From Cavenderia fasciculata (Eukaryota > Evosea > Eumycetozoa > Acytosteliales > Cavenderiaceae): a stretch of DNA of 64,000 bases. Position 1 is the first letter of the stretch. Every line of letters starts with the position of its first letter. The stretch lies in NCBI RefSeq assembly GCF_000203815.1, contig NW_004457737.1:1178001-1242000 (forward strand). Direction: 5' to 3'. The notes under the pieces are model-generated. The model was not told the origin of the DNA. It made no database searches and saw nothing but the letters and a program-made list of their open reading frames with translations. Shown piece after piece: positions 24,665 to 35,889 of the stretch. The translations under genes and the position numbers were made by a program.

Positions 24665-25088
24665 GGTTGACAAGAAGCTGACGATCGTCTCTATCAAAAC
24701 TAACCAATCAAACGGTAACCTTTTTTCAATTCAATTGATCGTGATATTATTATTCCTTTCTTTGCCTCTTTTTGTTTTTCATAAATAATATTAAATGATT
24801 AATATTATTCTTTGTTTACATTTTCAATTTTTACAGTCTTGTTTTTTTTAGATAGAAATAATAATAATAATAATAAGAATAATAATAACAAGTGCGAATT
24901 AATTAAATTGTATAAATATTTATTTCCAGAGAATATCTATTTTTTTTTTTTCCTATCCAATCAATCAATTAATTAATTAATTAATTAATTAATTAATTAA
25001 TCAACTTATTCACATTAATAGATTAATATATTTTATTATTATTATAATATAAATAGTTTAAACATTTTTTAAAATTATTTTTAAAAAT
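23180..25088. other. 1.9-kb AT-rich intergenic region
   Basis: Region between the SAM-PH gene and the ADP-ribosylglycohydrolase gene. It contains homopolymer runs, CA/AC-rich patches (24030-24060), a (TTG)n run at 24636-24662 and a (TTAA/TAAT)n run at 24965-25001. Open frames at 24231-24425 and 24389-24634 lack coding character. It likely holds the promoter of the downstream gene and the 3' end of the upstream one; nothing else is recognised. Confidence 0.5.
24965..25001. repeat. (TTAA)n microsatellite
   Basis: About nine units of AATT/TTAA just upstream of the ADP-ribosylglycohydrolase gene. Confidence 0.9.
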
Positions 25089-26307
25089 ATGGATAGAGAT
25101 AAATGGATTATAAGTGGATTGGAAAAGGGGATTATAGAGGATCCCTATTTTGATAGGGTTTTAGGTTGTATATATGGTTCAGTTTTAGGTGATGCATATG
25201 GTCTATGTAAGTAACCAACACAAATAATATTTATAAATATTGATTAGTTTGATTATTAATCATTTTTTTCTTTTTTTTATATTTTTATATTTTTAAGCTA
25301 CAGAATGTTTAAATAAAGAACAAGTATTAAAAGCATATGGATCAAATGCTATACCATTTCCAGGGTTTTTAAAAACCTCACATAATTCTAGATGGCCAAA
25401 AGGAGATTGGACAGATGAATCGGATCAGATGATTATAGCACTCGACTCGTTGCTAGAGACGGGAGGCAAGTTTGACGAATGCAATTTTGCAAAGAGACTA
25501 CATAAATGGGTGACTACTGGGTTTGCCGAACTGGGAGACACCTGTGGTTTGGGGTCGACGGCAAGCTCCATCATCTTACAGGGTCAATTCACAACCAATC
25601 CCTACTTTGTCTCTGAAAAGACGTGGATCCAAACAGGACGAAGACAGGCAAACAACGGAGCGATAACACGTTCCATCTCGGCCGGACTCTTTAACCATGA
25701 GAACCTGTCATTGGTCTCGTCCAACGCAGGCAATCTTGCCAAAACCACAAACTTTGACCAACGTTGTGTCACATCCAACATGGCAATCGCATGCGCCATC
25801 TCTATCCTCCTCAACAATGTAGAATGCAAAAAAATATCAATCAGTGGTACCAGTATTGGCGGTGGGCCATCCAGCGTGCACTCGGGATCTAGCAAGAGCT
25901 GCTCGTCTGAAGAGGTGGAACATCTCATAGAAGAGGTCGTTGGCAAGTGTGCCACCACAATGACAACCATTACAGAGCGTGTCGAGTTTGAAGAGATTCT
26001 ATACAATACCTCGTTGGAGTCACTCAGTCTCTCTAGTCCCGACTCTGTCACCTATGTCTTTAAAGCTTTGGGTGCCGGCTTTTGGGGGCTTCGCTCACAC
26101 TATAGTTTTAAAGACACCCTCAACTATGTCATTCGTGAAGGTGGCGACTCTGACTGCAATGCCAGTCTGTGTGGTGCACTCCTTGGATGTCGTCTAGGAT
26201 ACAGCCAACTCCCAAAAGATTGGTTACAAGTTCTACCCTTTAAAGAATGGTTGGATTTCAAAGTTGTAAAATTAGTTGACTTTTTAAAAAGGAATAGAAA
26301 AAATTAA
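25089..26307 (+). CDS. ADP-ribosylglycohydrolase family protein
   Basis: Member of the DraG/ARH fold, dinuclear-Mg enzymes that remove ADP-ribose from proteins or small molecules. Two exons, 25089..25206 and 25298..26307, joined in phase 1 (GDAYGL-S-TECLNKEQ); 375 residues. Conserved blocks are in order: RVLGCIYGSVLGDAYG (residues ~23-38), GDWTDESDQM in the first metal motif position, NNGAITRSISAGLF, and the C-terminal second metal motif GGDSDCNASLCGALLGCRLG followed by QLPKDW. The usual GDTDT and TDDT forms are altered to GDSDC and TDES, so metal residues are kept in kind but not exact; activity is likely but not certain. A Gly/Ser loop near residue 205 is an insertion. Single-copy here; no operon-like link to neighbours. 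Confidence 0.88.
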
Positions 26308-26475
26308 AGTTAAAGTTATAATAATAATAATTTGATACTAATAATAATAATGAATAAATAATAATAATAATAATAATATTTACTATAATAATAAATAAAT
26401 AAATAATTTATTAAAAAAAAATACAAGTATGTTCATTCTTCATTCACGGTCACTTCCAGAATAAAGATAGAAAGA

Positions 26476-27054
26476 ATGAAGTTTAAATTAATATTTGTAG
26501 GATCGTTATCTCAAAAAGTTGGTATTCATTCTTTTATTAAAAGATATATTGATGGTGTATATCATCAAGATGGTGGTAGTGATGATGGATTAAAGAAAGT
26601 TATAGGATCAGTAGATTTGATAACAAAAGAAATGGTCGACCAAGACAGTAGTAGCGCCGATCAACTTTTAATATTCATGCCATTTCGTAGTAGTGAAGCT
26701 AGATTTATTATCTTTCCCAGTGCCTATCTTAAAGCTGTCGATGGTATATTTCTTTTCTTTGATGTTACCAACAAAGCTAGTTTTAAGAAATGTAAAGAAT
26801 TGTATGGTGATATGAAAAAGGAGTATGGTGTCATCACTCAAGATAATAATGAAAAGGGACCTATTATAGTGGCATTGATTGGTTGTAAATGTGATATAGA
26901 ACAAGACAAAAGACAAGTATCAATCGATGAAGCCATACAATGGACCAAAGATAACAAACTCGCATTCTATCAAGAAACAAGTGCAAAAGATAATATTGGT
27001 ATTGATAATGCTTTTAATACAATCTATTACTCAATGTTGATGAATATAAACTAA
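26476..27054 (+). CDS. Ras/Rab-like protein lacking a canonical P-loop
   Basis: Intronless, 192 residues, with the fold pattern of a Rab/Ras GTPase but degenerate nucleotide motifs. Residues 1-16 read KLIFVGSLSQKVGIHS where a GxxxxGK(S/T) loop is expected; there is no GK(S/T). The switch II WDTAGQERF position reads FMPFRSSEARF. The strand after it (AVDGIFLFFDVTNKASF) is a good match to the family. G4 is CKCD instead of NKxD, and G5 is a perfect ETSAK. No C-terminal cysteine for prenylation (ends MLMNIN). This combination suggests a pseudo-GTPase that keeps the fold as a binding module. The frame is intact and of normal length, so it is not a broken gene. Confidence 0.8.
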   Translation: MKFKLIFVGSLSQKVGIHSFIKRYIDGVYHQDGGSDDGLKKVIGSVDLITKEMVDQDSSSADQLLIFMPFRSSEARFIIFPSAYLKAVDGIFLFFDVTNKASFKKCKELYGDMKKEYGVITQDNNEKGPIIVALIGCKCDIEQDKRQVSIDEAIQWTKDNKLAFYQETSAKDNIGIDNAFNTIYYSMLMNIN

Positions 27055-27265
27055 ATAAACTACTATGTAAATACTATTGTAAAACATTCCAAAGACCGAC
27101 CGTTATGATTATCTATCTCTTTTCGTCGTTCCTCCTTGCCCTTTAAAAATAATTATATTGAAAAAAATTGAAAAATAGAAAAAAACGAACGAATACCTCA
27201 TTAATTCTTTCGTTAATTTATTGTTTGATTAGTTGTGAGAGAGATAATAGTAATAATAATCTAGA

Positions 27266-30082
27266 ATGGGTCAAAAGAAAAAGAAATTAGCAAAGGGACG
27301 TTTGGACAAGTTCTACTACTTGGCCAAGGAGCAAGGTTTTAGATCTCGTGCCGCTTTCAAGTTGATTCAATTGAACAAGAAATATAACTTTTTGGGCTCT
27401 GCTAAAGCTTGTTTAGATCTTTGTGCTGCCCCAGGTGGTTGGTATGTACAAACACAACATCTATATCAATATAGATATATACTAACAATCAATGAATCTA
27501 TCTATCATACAATCAATTAAATTAAATAATTAATAGGATGCAAGTAGCTTCAAAATATATGCCAGCTCAATCTGTTATTGTTGGTGTCGATCTCGATCCA
27601 ATTCGTCCAATTCGTAATTGTATTGGTTTACAAGAAGATATTACAACTGCCAAATGTCGTGCAGAAATCAAGAAAGCTCTTAAAACTTGGAAGGTTGATA
27701 TGTATGTTGAGAAAGAGATATATAGTATAATTATAGTTATTAGTATTAGTATTTGTTGGTCATAATATACTTATCATTTCAAAATTTTTTTTCTATTAAA
27801 GATGTTTACATGATGGTGCACCAAATATGGGTACTTCATGGATTCAAGATGCTTTCCAACAGGCAGAACTTACATTACATGCACTTAAATTGGCAACAGA
27901 ATTTTTGACAGCAGGTGGTTGGTTTGTCACCAAGGTTTTCCGTGGTCCCGATTACAATTCATTGATGTGGGTATTCCATCAACTCTTTAAAAAGGTAGAT
28001 TCCACCAAGCCACAGGCCTCTCGTAACGCCTCTGCCGAAATTTTCGTCGTTTGTCAAGGTTTCTTGGCACCAAAGAAGCTCGATCCAAAGCTTCTCGATC
28101 CAAAGCACGTCTTTAAAGAAGCCGAGACCAAGGTCGAAGCTAGAGACGTTCTCAAGGAAATCAAGATTGGCAAGAAGATTCGTCACCGTGACGGTTACGA
28201 AGACGATGCCTCTGATTTGCGTAGCATCGGTCGTGTCAAGGACCTCATCGAAGCCAACGACCATCTCCAAATGTTGGGCAAGTACTGGTCGTTGCAATGG
28301 GATGTCGAGTCCAAGATCTACGAGGACCATCCCCTCACCACCAAGGAAATCAAAGAGTGTCTTGCCGATCTCAAGGTGCTCGGTAAGACCGACTTTAAGA
28401 AACTCATCAAATGGAAGCAAGAGATGTACAAGTACAAGGAAGATTTAGACGGCATCAAGGAAGAGGCCAAGGAAAAGCAAGAGGAAGAGGCCAAGGAGGA
28501 AAAGGGCGAGCTCGACCCACACCGTCCATACACACCCGAAGAGTTGGAAGACAACCTCGACAGACTCTTGCAAGAGAACATGGACAAGTTGGCAAAGAGA
28601 AAAAAGAAAGAAAAGAAAAAGGAGAGTGCAAAGCACAAGGAAGACCAAAGAAGAGTGCATTTGGGTATGACCATCCAGGGTGACTCGTTGGAGCAATCGG
28701 AAGAGGCCCATCTCTTTGGCTTGGGTCAAGTCGACAAGGATGCACAAGAAGATTTTGGAGATACTGTCCACGCCGACATTGATGTTGGAGGTGACGAAGA
28801 TTTCGATATGGGCTCTGGCTCGGAAGACGAGGACAGCGGCGACGAGTTGGACGACATGGAAATGATGGAACAACAGTTGGATCTCGCCTATGAAGAGTAT
28901 TTGCGTAACGCCAAGGGCAAGAGAATCATGGCCTTTGATGTCACCAAGGTCACCAAGGACAAGTTTATTCAAGACGACGACAATGAAGATCAGGACCAAC
29001 AAGATGACATTATCGGTGACTCTATCGAAGACCAAGACACGTTGACCGAAAAGACAAAGAAATCAAAATCTACCGATTTGTTGTTGGGCAAGAGAAAGCC
29101 ATCCGACAGCTCGTTTTTCAAGAACCCATTGTTTGCAGGTGTCGACGGTGACGACGATGCTGCCATAGACCCAGATTTGGACATCAAGAAGCCAATCAAA
29201 AAGGTCGGCCAAGTGCAAAAGGAGGAGGAGGAAAAGGAGGAAAAGAAGTTGGCAGCAAAGAAGCAAAAGAGAGAAAAGGACCCAGACGCCGACATTCCAC
29301 TCACCAAAAAACAACAACGTAGACTCCAACAAAAGGCAAACAGAGAAAAGAAAGTAGCATACAAGCTCAGAAACAAGGAAGTTTCAGACGACGAAGAGGA
29401 AAGCTCGAGCAAGAAAAAGAACAAACAAGGTTTTGAGGAAGTACCAGCCGAGCCAGAGTATGGAGACGATAGATTCGACGAAGATGCCATCACCTACTTG
29501 CCAATGGAAAAGGATGTCGAATACGAGAGTGACTCTGAAGAAGAGGAAGACGAAAAGATCAAGACCTTGGCTATCGGAACTGCCATGCTCAGAAAGAAGG
29601 CCAAGCAAGACATTGTCGACGACGCCTACAACCGTTACGCCCACAACGATCGTGATGAACTCCCAGCTTGGTTCATGGACGACGACAAGAAACATTCCCA
29701 ACCAAATATCCCAATCACCAAAGAAATGGTCGAAGAAATCAAGAGAGAGATCCGTCTCATCAACTCTCGTCCAATCAAAAAGGTTGCCGAAGCCAAGGCC
29801 AGAAAGAAACGTCTCCAGATGGCTAAAATGGAAAAGGCCAAGGATAAGGCTACTTCTGTTATTGATAACAGTGATATGACTGGCAGAGAAAAGACCCGTG
29901 CCCTCGAAAAGATCTACAAGAATGCCGATGCCACCAAGCGTGCTCAAAAGATTACCCTCATTTCTCGTAGTTTCAAGACTGGTGGTGGTACCAACAAGGC
30001 TTACAAGGTCGTAGATAGAAGATTAAAGAAGGATATGAGATCTCAAAAAGCAAAAGAAAAGAGAAAACCAAAGAAACATTAA
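27266..30082 (+). CDS. spb1: Spb1/FTSJ3 rRNA 2'-O-methyltransferase
   Basis: Nucleolar AdoMet-dependent methyltransferase and 60S assembly factor; yeast Spb1 modifies the A-loop of 25S rRNA. Three exons, 27266..27441, 27537..27701 and 27802..30082; 873 residues. N-terminal FtsJ domain: [24 protein letters not shown], the AdoMet motif [10 protein letters not shown], then [17 protein letters not shown] and the catalytic lysine of [11 protein letters not shown] (FtsJ K-D-K-E tetrad: K in [10 protein letters not shown] in HDGAP, K in TKVF, E likely in SAEIFVVC). A long charged, Lys/Glu-rich middle follows and a basic C-terminal Spb1 domain ([20 protein letters not shown], ending in [21 protein letters not shown]). 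Phase at both introns restores these motifs (W-MQVASKY; VD-I-CLHDG). Confidence 0.96.
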
Positions 30083-30229
30083 ATATAGAAAATAATAATA
30101 ATAATAATATTCTTCTTTTTTTTTTAAATATATATAATAAATACTCACCAAAAATTTTAACCAAAAAAAACTATAGTATAAAGAACTTTAACTTTATTTA
30201 TATATATATATATTATTTATTTATTTTGT

Positions 30230-32375
30230 TTATTCTTTTTTATCAATAAATTTCATTATTTTTCTATAAAGTTTTGCAATTGGTCTATCTGAAACAAAGT
30301 CATCACCAGTAAATGTATCTTTTAATCTTCTGATTAAAATATTGATGATTGAACCAAAAAATAGTGCAAATACAGTACCAGTTAGCGTAATTACATTGTA
30401 CAACATACTGAAATCTGGTGTTGGTAATGTAATTAATAATCCTTCTGTATAGATATGAACTGGTATACTATTTGAATCGTCGTCGTTGTCACTGATTTGT
30501 TTCTTTTCTTTTTCTTGTTGTAGAATCTTTGTTGGCGATTCAATATCCATTAAACTGGTTGATGTTTGGGTGAAATATTTAGGATCGATAAACGTCGTAA
30601 CGACACCTGATCCCAAATCGAATCCTCTGTTGGCATCGGGTGGATGTGCAGTATAATGTAAAAATACCTTGTCAAAATCAATAGACATTGAAGCTACTGT
30701 ATCTGCTCCCAATTCCAATGAAAATTCAATAGTTGATGGTGATGATTTAAATTCTGATGGATTAAATTTAATAAATTTAAAATCTAAAAAAATAATAAAT
30801 TAAAACAAAATGGTTAATATTGATTAATAATAATAATAATTATTATATTTTAACATACCTTGATTTGAAATTAAATTATTATTAATTGAACATTTAAAAG
30901 TATGGAAATAGATACGAAGATACCAAGGAATAGCTTGATAATATGTAATATTGATTGGATGATTAAAATTATTATAGATTTGAATGGCAATGCCACCACG
31001 TTCTTGACCATAACCAGTAAGATGAGAATGAGCAATGACTGGAGATACAGAATCCTTTTTAAAAGATCTGTTCCATTTCATTAGTAGCTTTAATGGGTTG
31101 CTGGTACTCCAAGATGTCAAGTCGTAAACAAGATAGTTCAAAGTGTCTTGCGTTGCCTTTGGCTCTATTGCCAATTGATTATCACTCTTTTTTATATAAA
31201 CTTTACTAGATGATGCCAATGGACATGATGATAATCCATTTTCAACTCCAAATAATGATCCAAAATTAATATCTATCAATTTTTTATTTGGTTCTACAAA
31301 ATAAAAAGATGATAAAGTTAATAATAATTATAATTATTTATATATCTATTATATTTACCTTTAGGAGGAATATCATGAACAATTGATAAAGTTTGAATAC
31401 TTTGTAAGATTGGACTTTGAACTTGATTATTATTTTGATTGTTTTGAACCTTTCTGATGGTGATTGACATTGAATGATAATGTACGTCATAGAGACGATG
31501 TGGGTTTAATAGTTTGGCAAGACCACTTTGCGAACGACATGGTAGCAGTTTGAGCCAAGGTGTAAGATTTTCAGTGCATACACTCTCACGTGGCAACAAA
31601 CCATAACGAACTTGAAGTGGTGTGGTTGTATTCTTGCGCATATTGTAAATGGCAGGAGTACTATTCTCCTCTCCATAGTAGACATTTGATTCACCTTCAG
31701 GTCTAAATGATCGTAACGGTGAAGATGTATGTTCAGGTACTTTATATAGTGATTGCATATTAGCACAAAACAATCCTGCCAATGAATGTGTAAGTTCTTT
31801 CCATTGTGCATCAACTCTAGAGAGACCAAAATTGATACATTAGTTACAATATCTCTCTCTTTACTCTTCCTTTCTTTTACATACCCTTTATCTAATGGTT
31901 TAAACCATGCTACCAATTCAACACCAACAGGTGCCGATCTAATTGGATATCCCCATTCTTCATAACTCCAACGTCCTTGTGTAAACTTTAATGTCATCTC
32001 TTCCAAACCTACTCTTGTTATTAAATCACCCATCGATCTTGGGAATAAATCATAATGTTGAACTAAACAGAAAGAGAGACAAGTTAATAAAAGTTAACAA
32101 AAGTCAATGATTCTTCTCTCTCTCTCTCTACTCTCTTTAAACATACAAGTAGTACGATTATTAAAGTTTGAACTCCATTCTGTTGTAAATTGGGCATGTG
32201 TATATATCTTTCCGTTGACCAATGGTCTAATAAATAGATCCTCTTTTAATGATTGATTTTCCTTTATGTTTACAATAGTATTTCTACTACTACCACCACT
32301 ACCACTGCTCTCTACTATACTACATATAATAGCTATTATACATATTGTTAATGATATTTGTTTATATCTTTTCAT
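30230..32375 (-). CDS. pigt: GPI transamidase subunit PIG-T (Gpi16)
   Basis: Component of the ER GPI-transamidase complex that attaches GPI anchors to proteins; PIG-T holds the complex together. Five exons: 32375..32147, 32062..31885, 31816..31359, 31293..30859 and 30783..30230; 617 residues. Starts with a signal peptide (ISLTICIIAIICSIVES). Family blocks follow: DLFIRPLVNGKIYTHAQFTT, FPRSMGDLITRVGLEEMTLKFTQGRW, SAPVGVELVAWF, VDAQWKELTHSLAGLFCANM, LLPRESVCTENLTPWLKLLPC, and GYGQERGGIAIQI, ending with a transmembrane helix (VITLTGTVFALFFGSIINIL) and a short cytosolic tail. The two cysteines around CTEN and CRSQ fit the family. Convergent with SPB1 and 152 nt downstream of ATG13's stop in the same direction; the two are unlikely to be co-transcribed. 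Confidence 0.95.
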
Positions 32376-32527
32376 GATTCTCTTGAGATAGTATACTAAA
32401 TATTAAATGATTAAAAAATGTAAGTTTTTAGAAGTTCACATCGACAGAAACCCAAATTGCTTGTTTTGTAAAAGTTTGGAAAAATAATTAATAATATAAT
32501 TTTATTAAATTTGTTGTTTCATATATG

Positions 32528-33425
32528 TTAACGTGAATATTGTTGTTGAGGTTGTTGTTGTTGATGTTGATTACTACTACTATTATTGTTGTTGTTGTTG
32601 TTGTTTGTAAGAGATAGCTTTGAAAGTTCTATTATTTCTTGATCAACTTTGAGTGGAGCTTCAGTACAGTAATTGTTATCAAAAAGTTTGAGAGGTGGTC
32701 CAATCTTACATAGACGAACAAAATCTCCAACCTCACTATCAATGGTTTTGGTATTGGATGCTATCGATGATACAAATGCTGGTTCTTCGTCATTGAATCC
32801 ACCACCACCACCCCCAGATCCAGATGCTGATGATAGGTTATTATTATTGTTGTTGGGATTGTTGGTAAAGGTATGAGCTTTACGAGCATCGGAAACTAAT
32901 AAAGGTCCATGAATTTGACTTAGTTTACTATTGATGGTTCCTATTCTACTATTATTATTATTATACTTTGAATTGTTTGCAAATGATCCTCCTACTCCTT
33001 CATATTGAAGTGTTTGGGGACTGTTATCAAATCCAACCTGTTGATAAAATGGTGGTGTCTTGTTGGATTGAGCTAGCTGATGTGTATTTGTATTGGTTGG
33101 TGATTGATATAGTCCTTGTGGTGCAAAAACTGGTGCAGATGTACTTCTATTTCTATGTGTATTCGTTTGGTATGGTTGAGGTTGTTGTTGTTGTTGTTGT
33201 TGTAATTGTCCCATTGGTGATCCTGATTGATAGTTATTATTATTATTATTTGGTGATAATTGTTGAGGTGGAGTAAAATTAATTTGTTTAATTGGGATGG
33301 TGGATGATGGAGGTTGAAGTGGAGGTTGTTGAGGGTATCTATTGTTTTGATTGAAATGTTGTTGTTGTTGTTGTTGTAATGGTAGAGAAGAAGAAAATGG
33401 TGGAGATGTTCCAGTTTTAATATTT

Positions 33426-33457
<32 letters not shown>

Positions 33458-34845
33458 GTTAAAATTCATATTATTATTATTATTAGTGGAAAATGGTGGA
33501 GATGTAGAATAAGTTTGTGATTGATGAGGAGATGATACTAGTTGATTTATGGTTGTACTTGGAGATTGTTGTTTTTTTACAAAATATACATTGTTTGGAT
33601 TATTTGGATTATTGGGATTATTCATATTGTTTATATTTGATGGGATATTGTTCATATAATACTCTTGATTTGAGTCATTTGAACCTGCAGAGTTTGGTGT
33701 TCGACTATACATATCCATCATACCACCCAATGAACGTCCTTGACTTCCATAGGACTGTTGTTGTGGATAGAGAGGTGCAGCTGAAATGGGATTGTTGGTA
33801 GGTTTTCCAATTGGCAAAGATTGTGATTGTGTATACTCTATTCCATTTGCACTTCCAACTACTACCATTCCACCTTGTTGCTGTTGTTGCTGTTGTTGTT
33901 GTTGTCCACCACCATAATAATCATTTGTATTATTCTTGTAATCTTTAATGATAAATTGAGAATCTAGTGCCAATTGTGAACTAATCGATATTTCTCTTGA
34001 AAGATTGTCCTTGTATGAGGTGTCAACCTTGAAAATACCCAGAGGTGTCGTTATCGTTGAAAATGAAAATGATTTGGTTGGTGTCGCTGTTAAAACGTGT
34101 ATAATCAAGATTAGTCAAATGCGATAGAGTCTGGTTGGTTGGTTGGTCAATCAATATACATACATAATGGAAAAGAAGGAGAGTTGATAGTTGAAGGATC
34201 ACAAGTTCTAATTTGATATTTAATCTTTGAAGGTGACGATCTATTCTTTAAAAAGTTTCTATATACACGATAACATGGAAGATTCCTCAACAATGAATAT
34301 AATGTTCGAACAAATAAAATTGCATTCTTGTATAGTTTTGGTAATTCATAACTTGTATCTGGTTCCTTACTAAGATTATATATATATAACACATTAATAA
34401 ATTGGTGATTGATTGTTTGTTTGTTTGTTTCAGTCTTTACACATACAATGGTTCAAATATAAATCTCCAAGATTCTACTATTGTATTGAATCCCAACAAT
34501 TCATTATTCTCATCAAAGTGTATATCCAATAAAAAGAGTGTCTTGATACCACTTCTCGCAAATACTACGCTATCCAACATCTTTTGTATTGATTCTGATT
34601 CCTCTGTTTCAATGTGGAACTATATATTAAATGATAATAATAATAATAATTAAAGGTAATATAAGTATAGGTAGTAGTTATTGATACAAGTATATATATA
34701 TACATACATTCTTGTTTATCTTTTTTTGGGTTACTACATCTACTCTTGAGAGGAGAATGCAAAGTACAGCCTTTGAAATACATTTTCTTATTAGGTCGTC
34801 GGACTTGTCTAATTTATCCCTAAGACTTAATGTCTGACTCTCCAT
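32528..34845 (-). CDS. atg13: Autophagy protein Atg13 (HORMA domain)
   Basis: Regulatory subunit of the Atg1/ULK kinase complex that starts autophagosome formation. Four exons: 34845..34708, 34619..34447, 34369..34164 and 34086..32528; 691 residues. The HORMA domain fills about the first 190 residues: RKCISKAVLCILLSRVD, FHIETEESESIQKML, ETWRF-like VESWRFIFEPL, and the most conserved ELPKLYKNAILFVRTLYSLLR followed by LPCYRVYRNFLK. Exon joins restore these blocks (EPL-F-KEPDTSYELP; L-S-TPTKSFSFST). The rest is disordered, rich in Asn, Gln, Pro and Ser, as in other Atg13 proteins where this part carries regulatory phosphosites and Atg8/Atg17-binding motifs; I did not pick a specific motif. Identification rests on the HORMA part. 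Confidence 0.92.
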
Positions 34846-35294
34846 TATAATCTTCTTTGATTTATATATTGTGCAATATATCTCTATCTATCCTATCTAT
34901 CTCTTTCTATATTCTTGTGTGTCTAGTGAATGTAATGTATGTAATATAATTGTCGCGTGTGAGCGACCAAGAGGTACAATAATACTACACTGACTCATTT
35001 TTTGAGAAATATTTTATTCCCATAATCGTGTGAACAAATAATTAATTAAATTAATTCTTATATTATATTCTTTTTATTTTATTTATTACTAAATCTAGAC
35101 TAAAACTAAACTATTCATTGATAGGTTAGATTTATAATAATAATCACAACATATGTTTGAATTAAAATTAATTTGGTTTCTTGAAAGATCTTTGTGTTTA
35201 TTTATTTTGGTTGTTTATCAAGTTTGTATGTTTGTTCATTGCATGCATACAGAGTCAGTAATATTTAATTAAATACAAAAAGAAGAAGAATAAG
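34846..35294. other. Divergent promoter region of ATG13 and TBCA
   Basis: 449-nt AT-rich spacer between two divergent starts. Contains TATA-like A/T runs and no coding frame. Likely holds both promoters. Confidence 0.5.
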
Positions 35295-35776
35295 ATGTCT
35301 ACTACAGCTACTACTAAAACAGTTAATAGAGGATCAGCAAATAGAGAACAAGATTTAAAGAAATCATTAAAGATAAAGATTGATATATTGAAAAGGTAGG
35401 TTTGTTATTGTCATTGTCATTGCCACAACCATCATCACCTTGATTCTTACTTACTTTCCTAACTATATCATCACCGTCAATTGAAAGATTACATAAAGAT
35501 TATGAATATTATCAAAAGGAACAAAAGAGTCAAATAGAATTGATTGAGAGATTCAAGAATGATGCTGCAAAGGATGAATACGATGTAAAGAAACAAGAAG
35601 AGATTTTAGAGGAAAACAAAACAATGATTGTCGACACGATCAAACGTATCACTGCTGCCATTACAACATGCACTGAATTCATGGTTGAACACGAAGAAAA
35701 ATCAGATGAATTGGAACAATGGAATGAAGCTTTGGAATTGGTAGACAAATATAGTGATGAATTTATTAAAGAATAA
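35295..35776 (+). CDS. tbca: Tubulin-specific chaperone A (TBCA)
   Basis: Cofactor A of tubulin folding, which captures and stabilises beta-tubulin intermediates. Two exons, 35295..35395 and 35488..35776, joined in phase 2 (KR-LHKDYEYYQKEQ); 129 residues, close to the usual 108-120 plus a short N-terminal extension. The protein is a three-helix bundle: LKKSLKIKIDILKRLHKDYEYY, then a central helix DEYDVKKQEEILEENKTMIVDTIKRI, then EKSDELEQWNEALELVDKYS. The pattern and length fit the family well. Convergent with the next gene (113 nt apart). Confidence 0.9.
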
Positions 35777-35889
35777 AACCAGTCAACCAACTAACTAAGA
35801 AGTTTGTAAATATAAAGATCCAACAACAACAAATGAAAATAAGCAATATCCAATCCTCTTCTTCTTCTACTTCTTCTATTCTTCTTCTT

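Noticed and set aside
27959-29947. Several long antisense frames inside SPB1
   Set aside because: Codon bias of the real gene opens the other frames; products are Leu/Ser-rich without domains.
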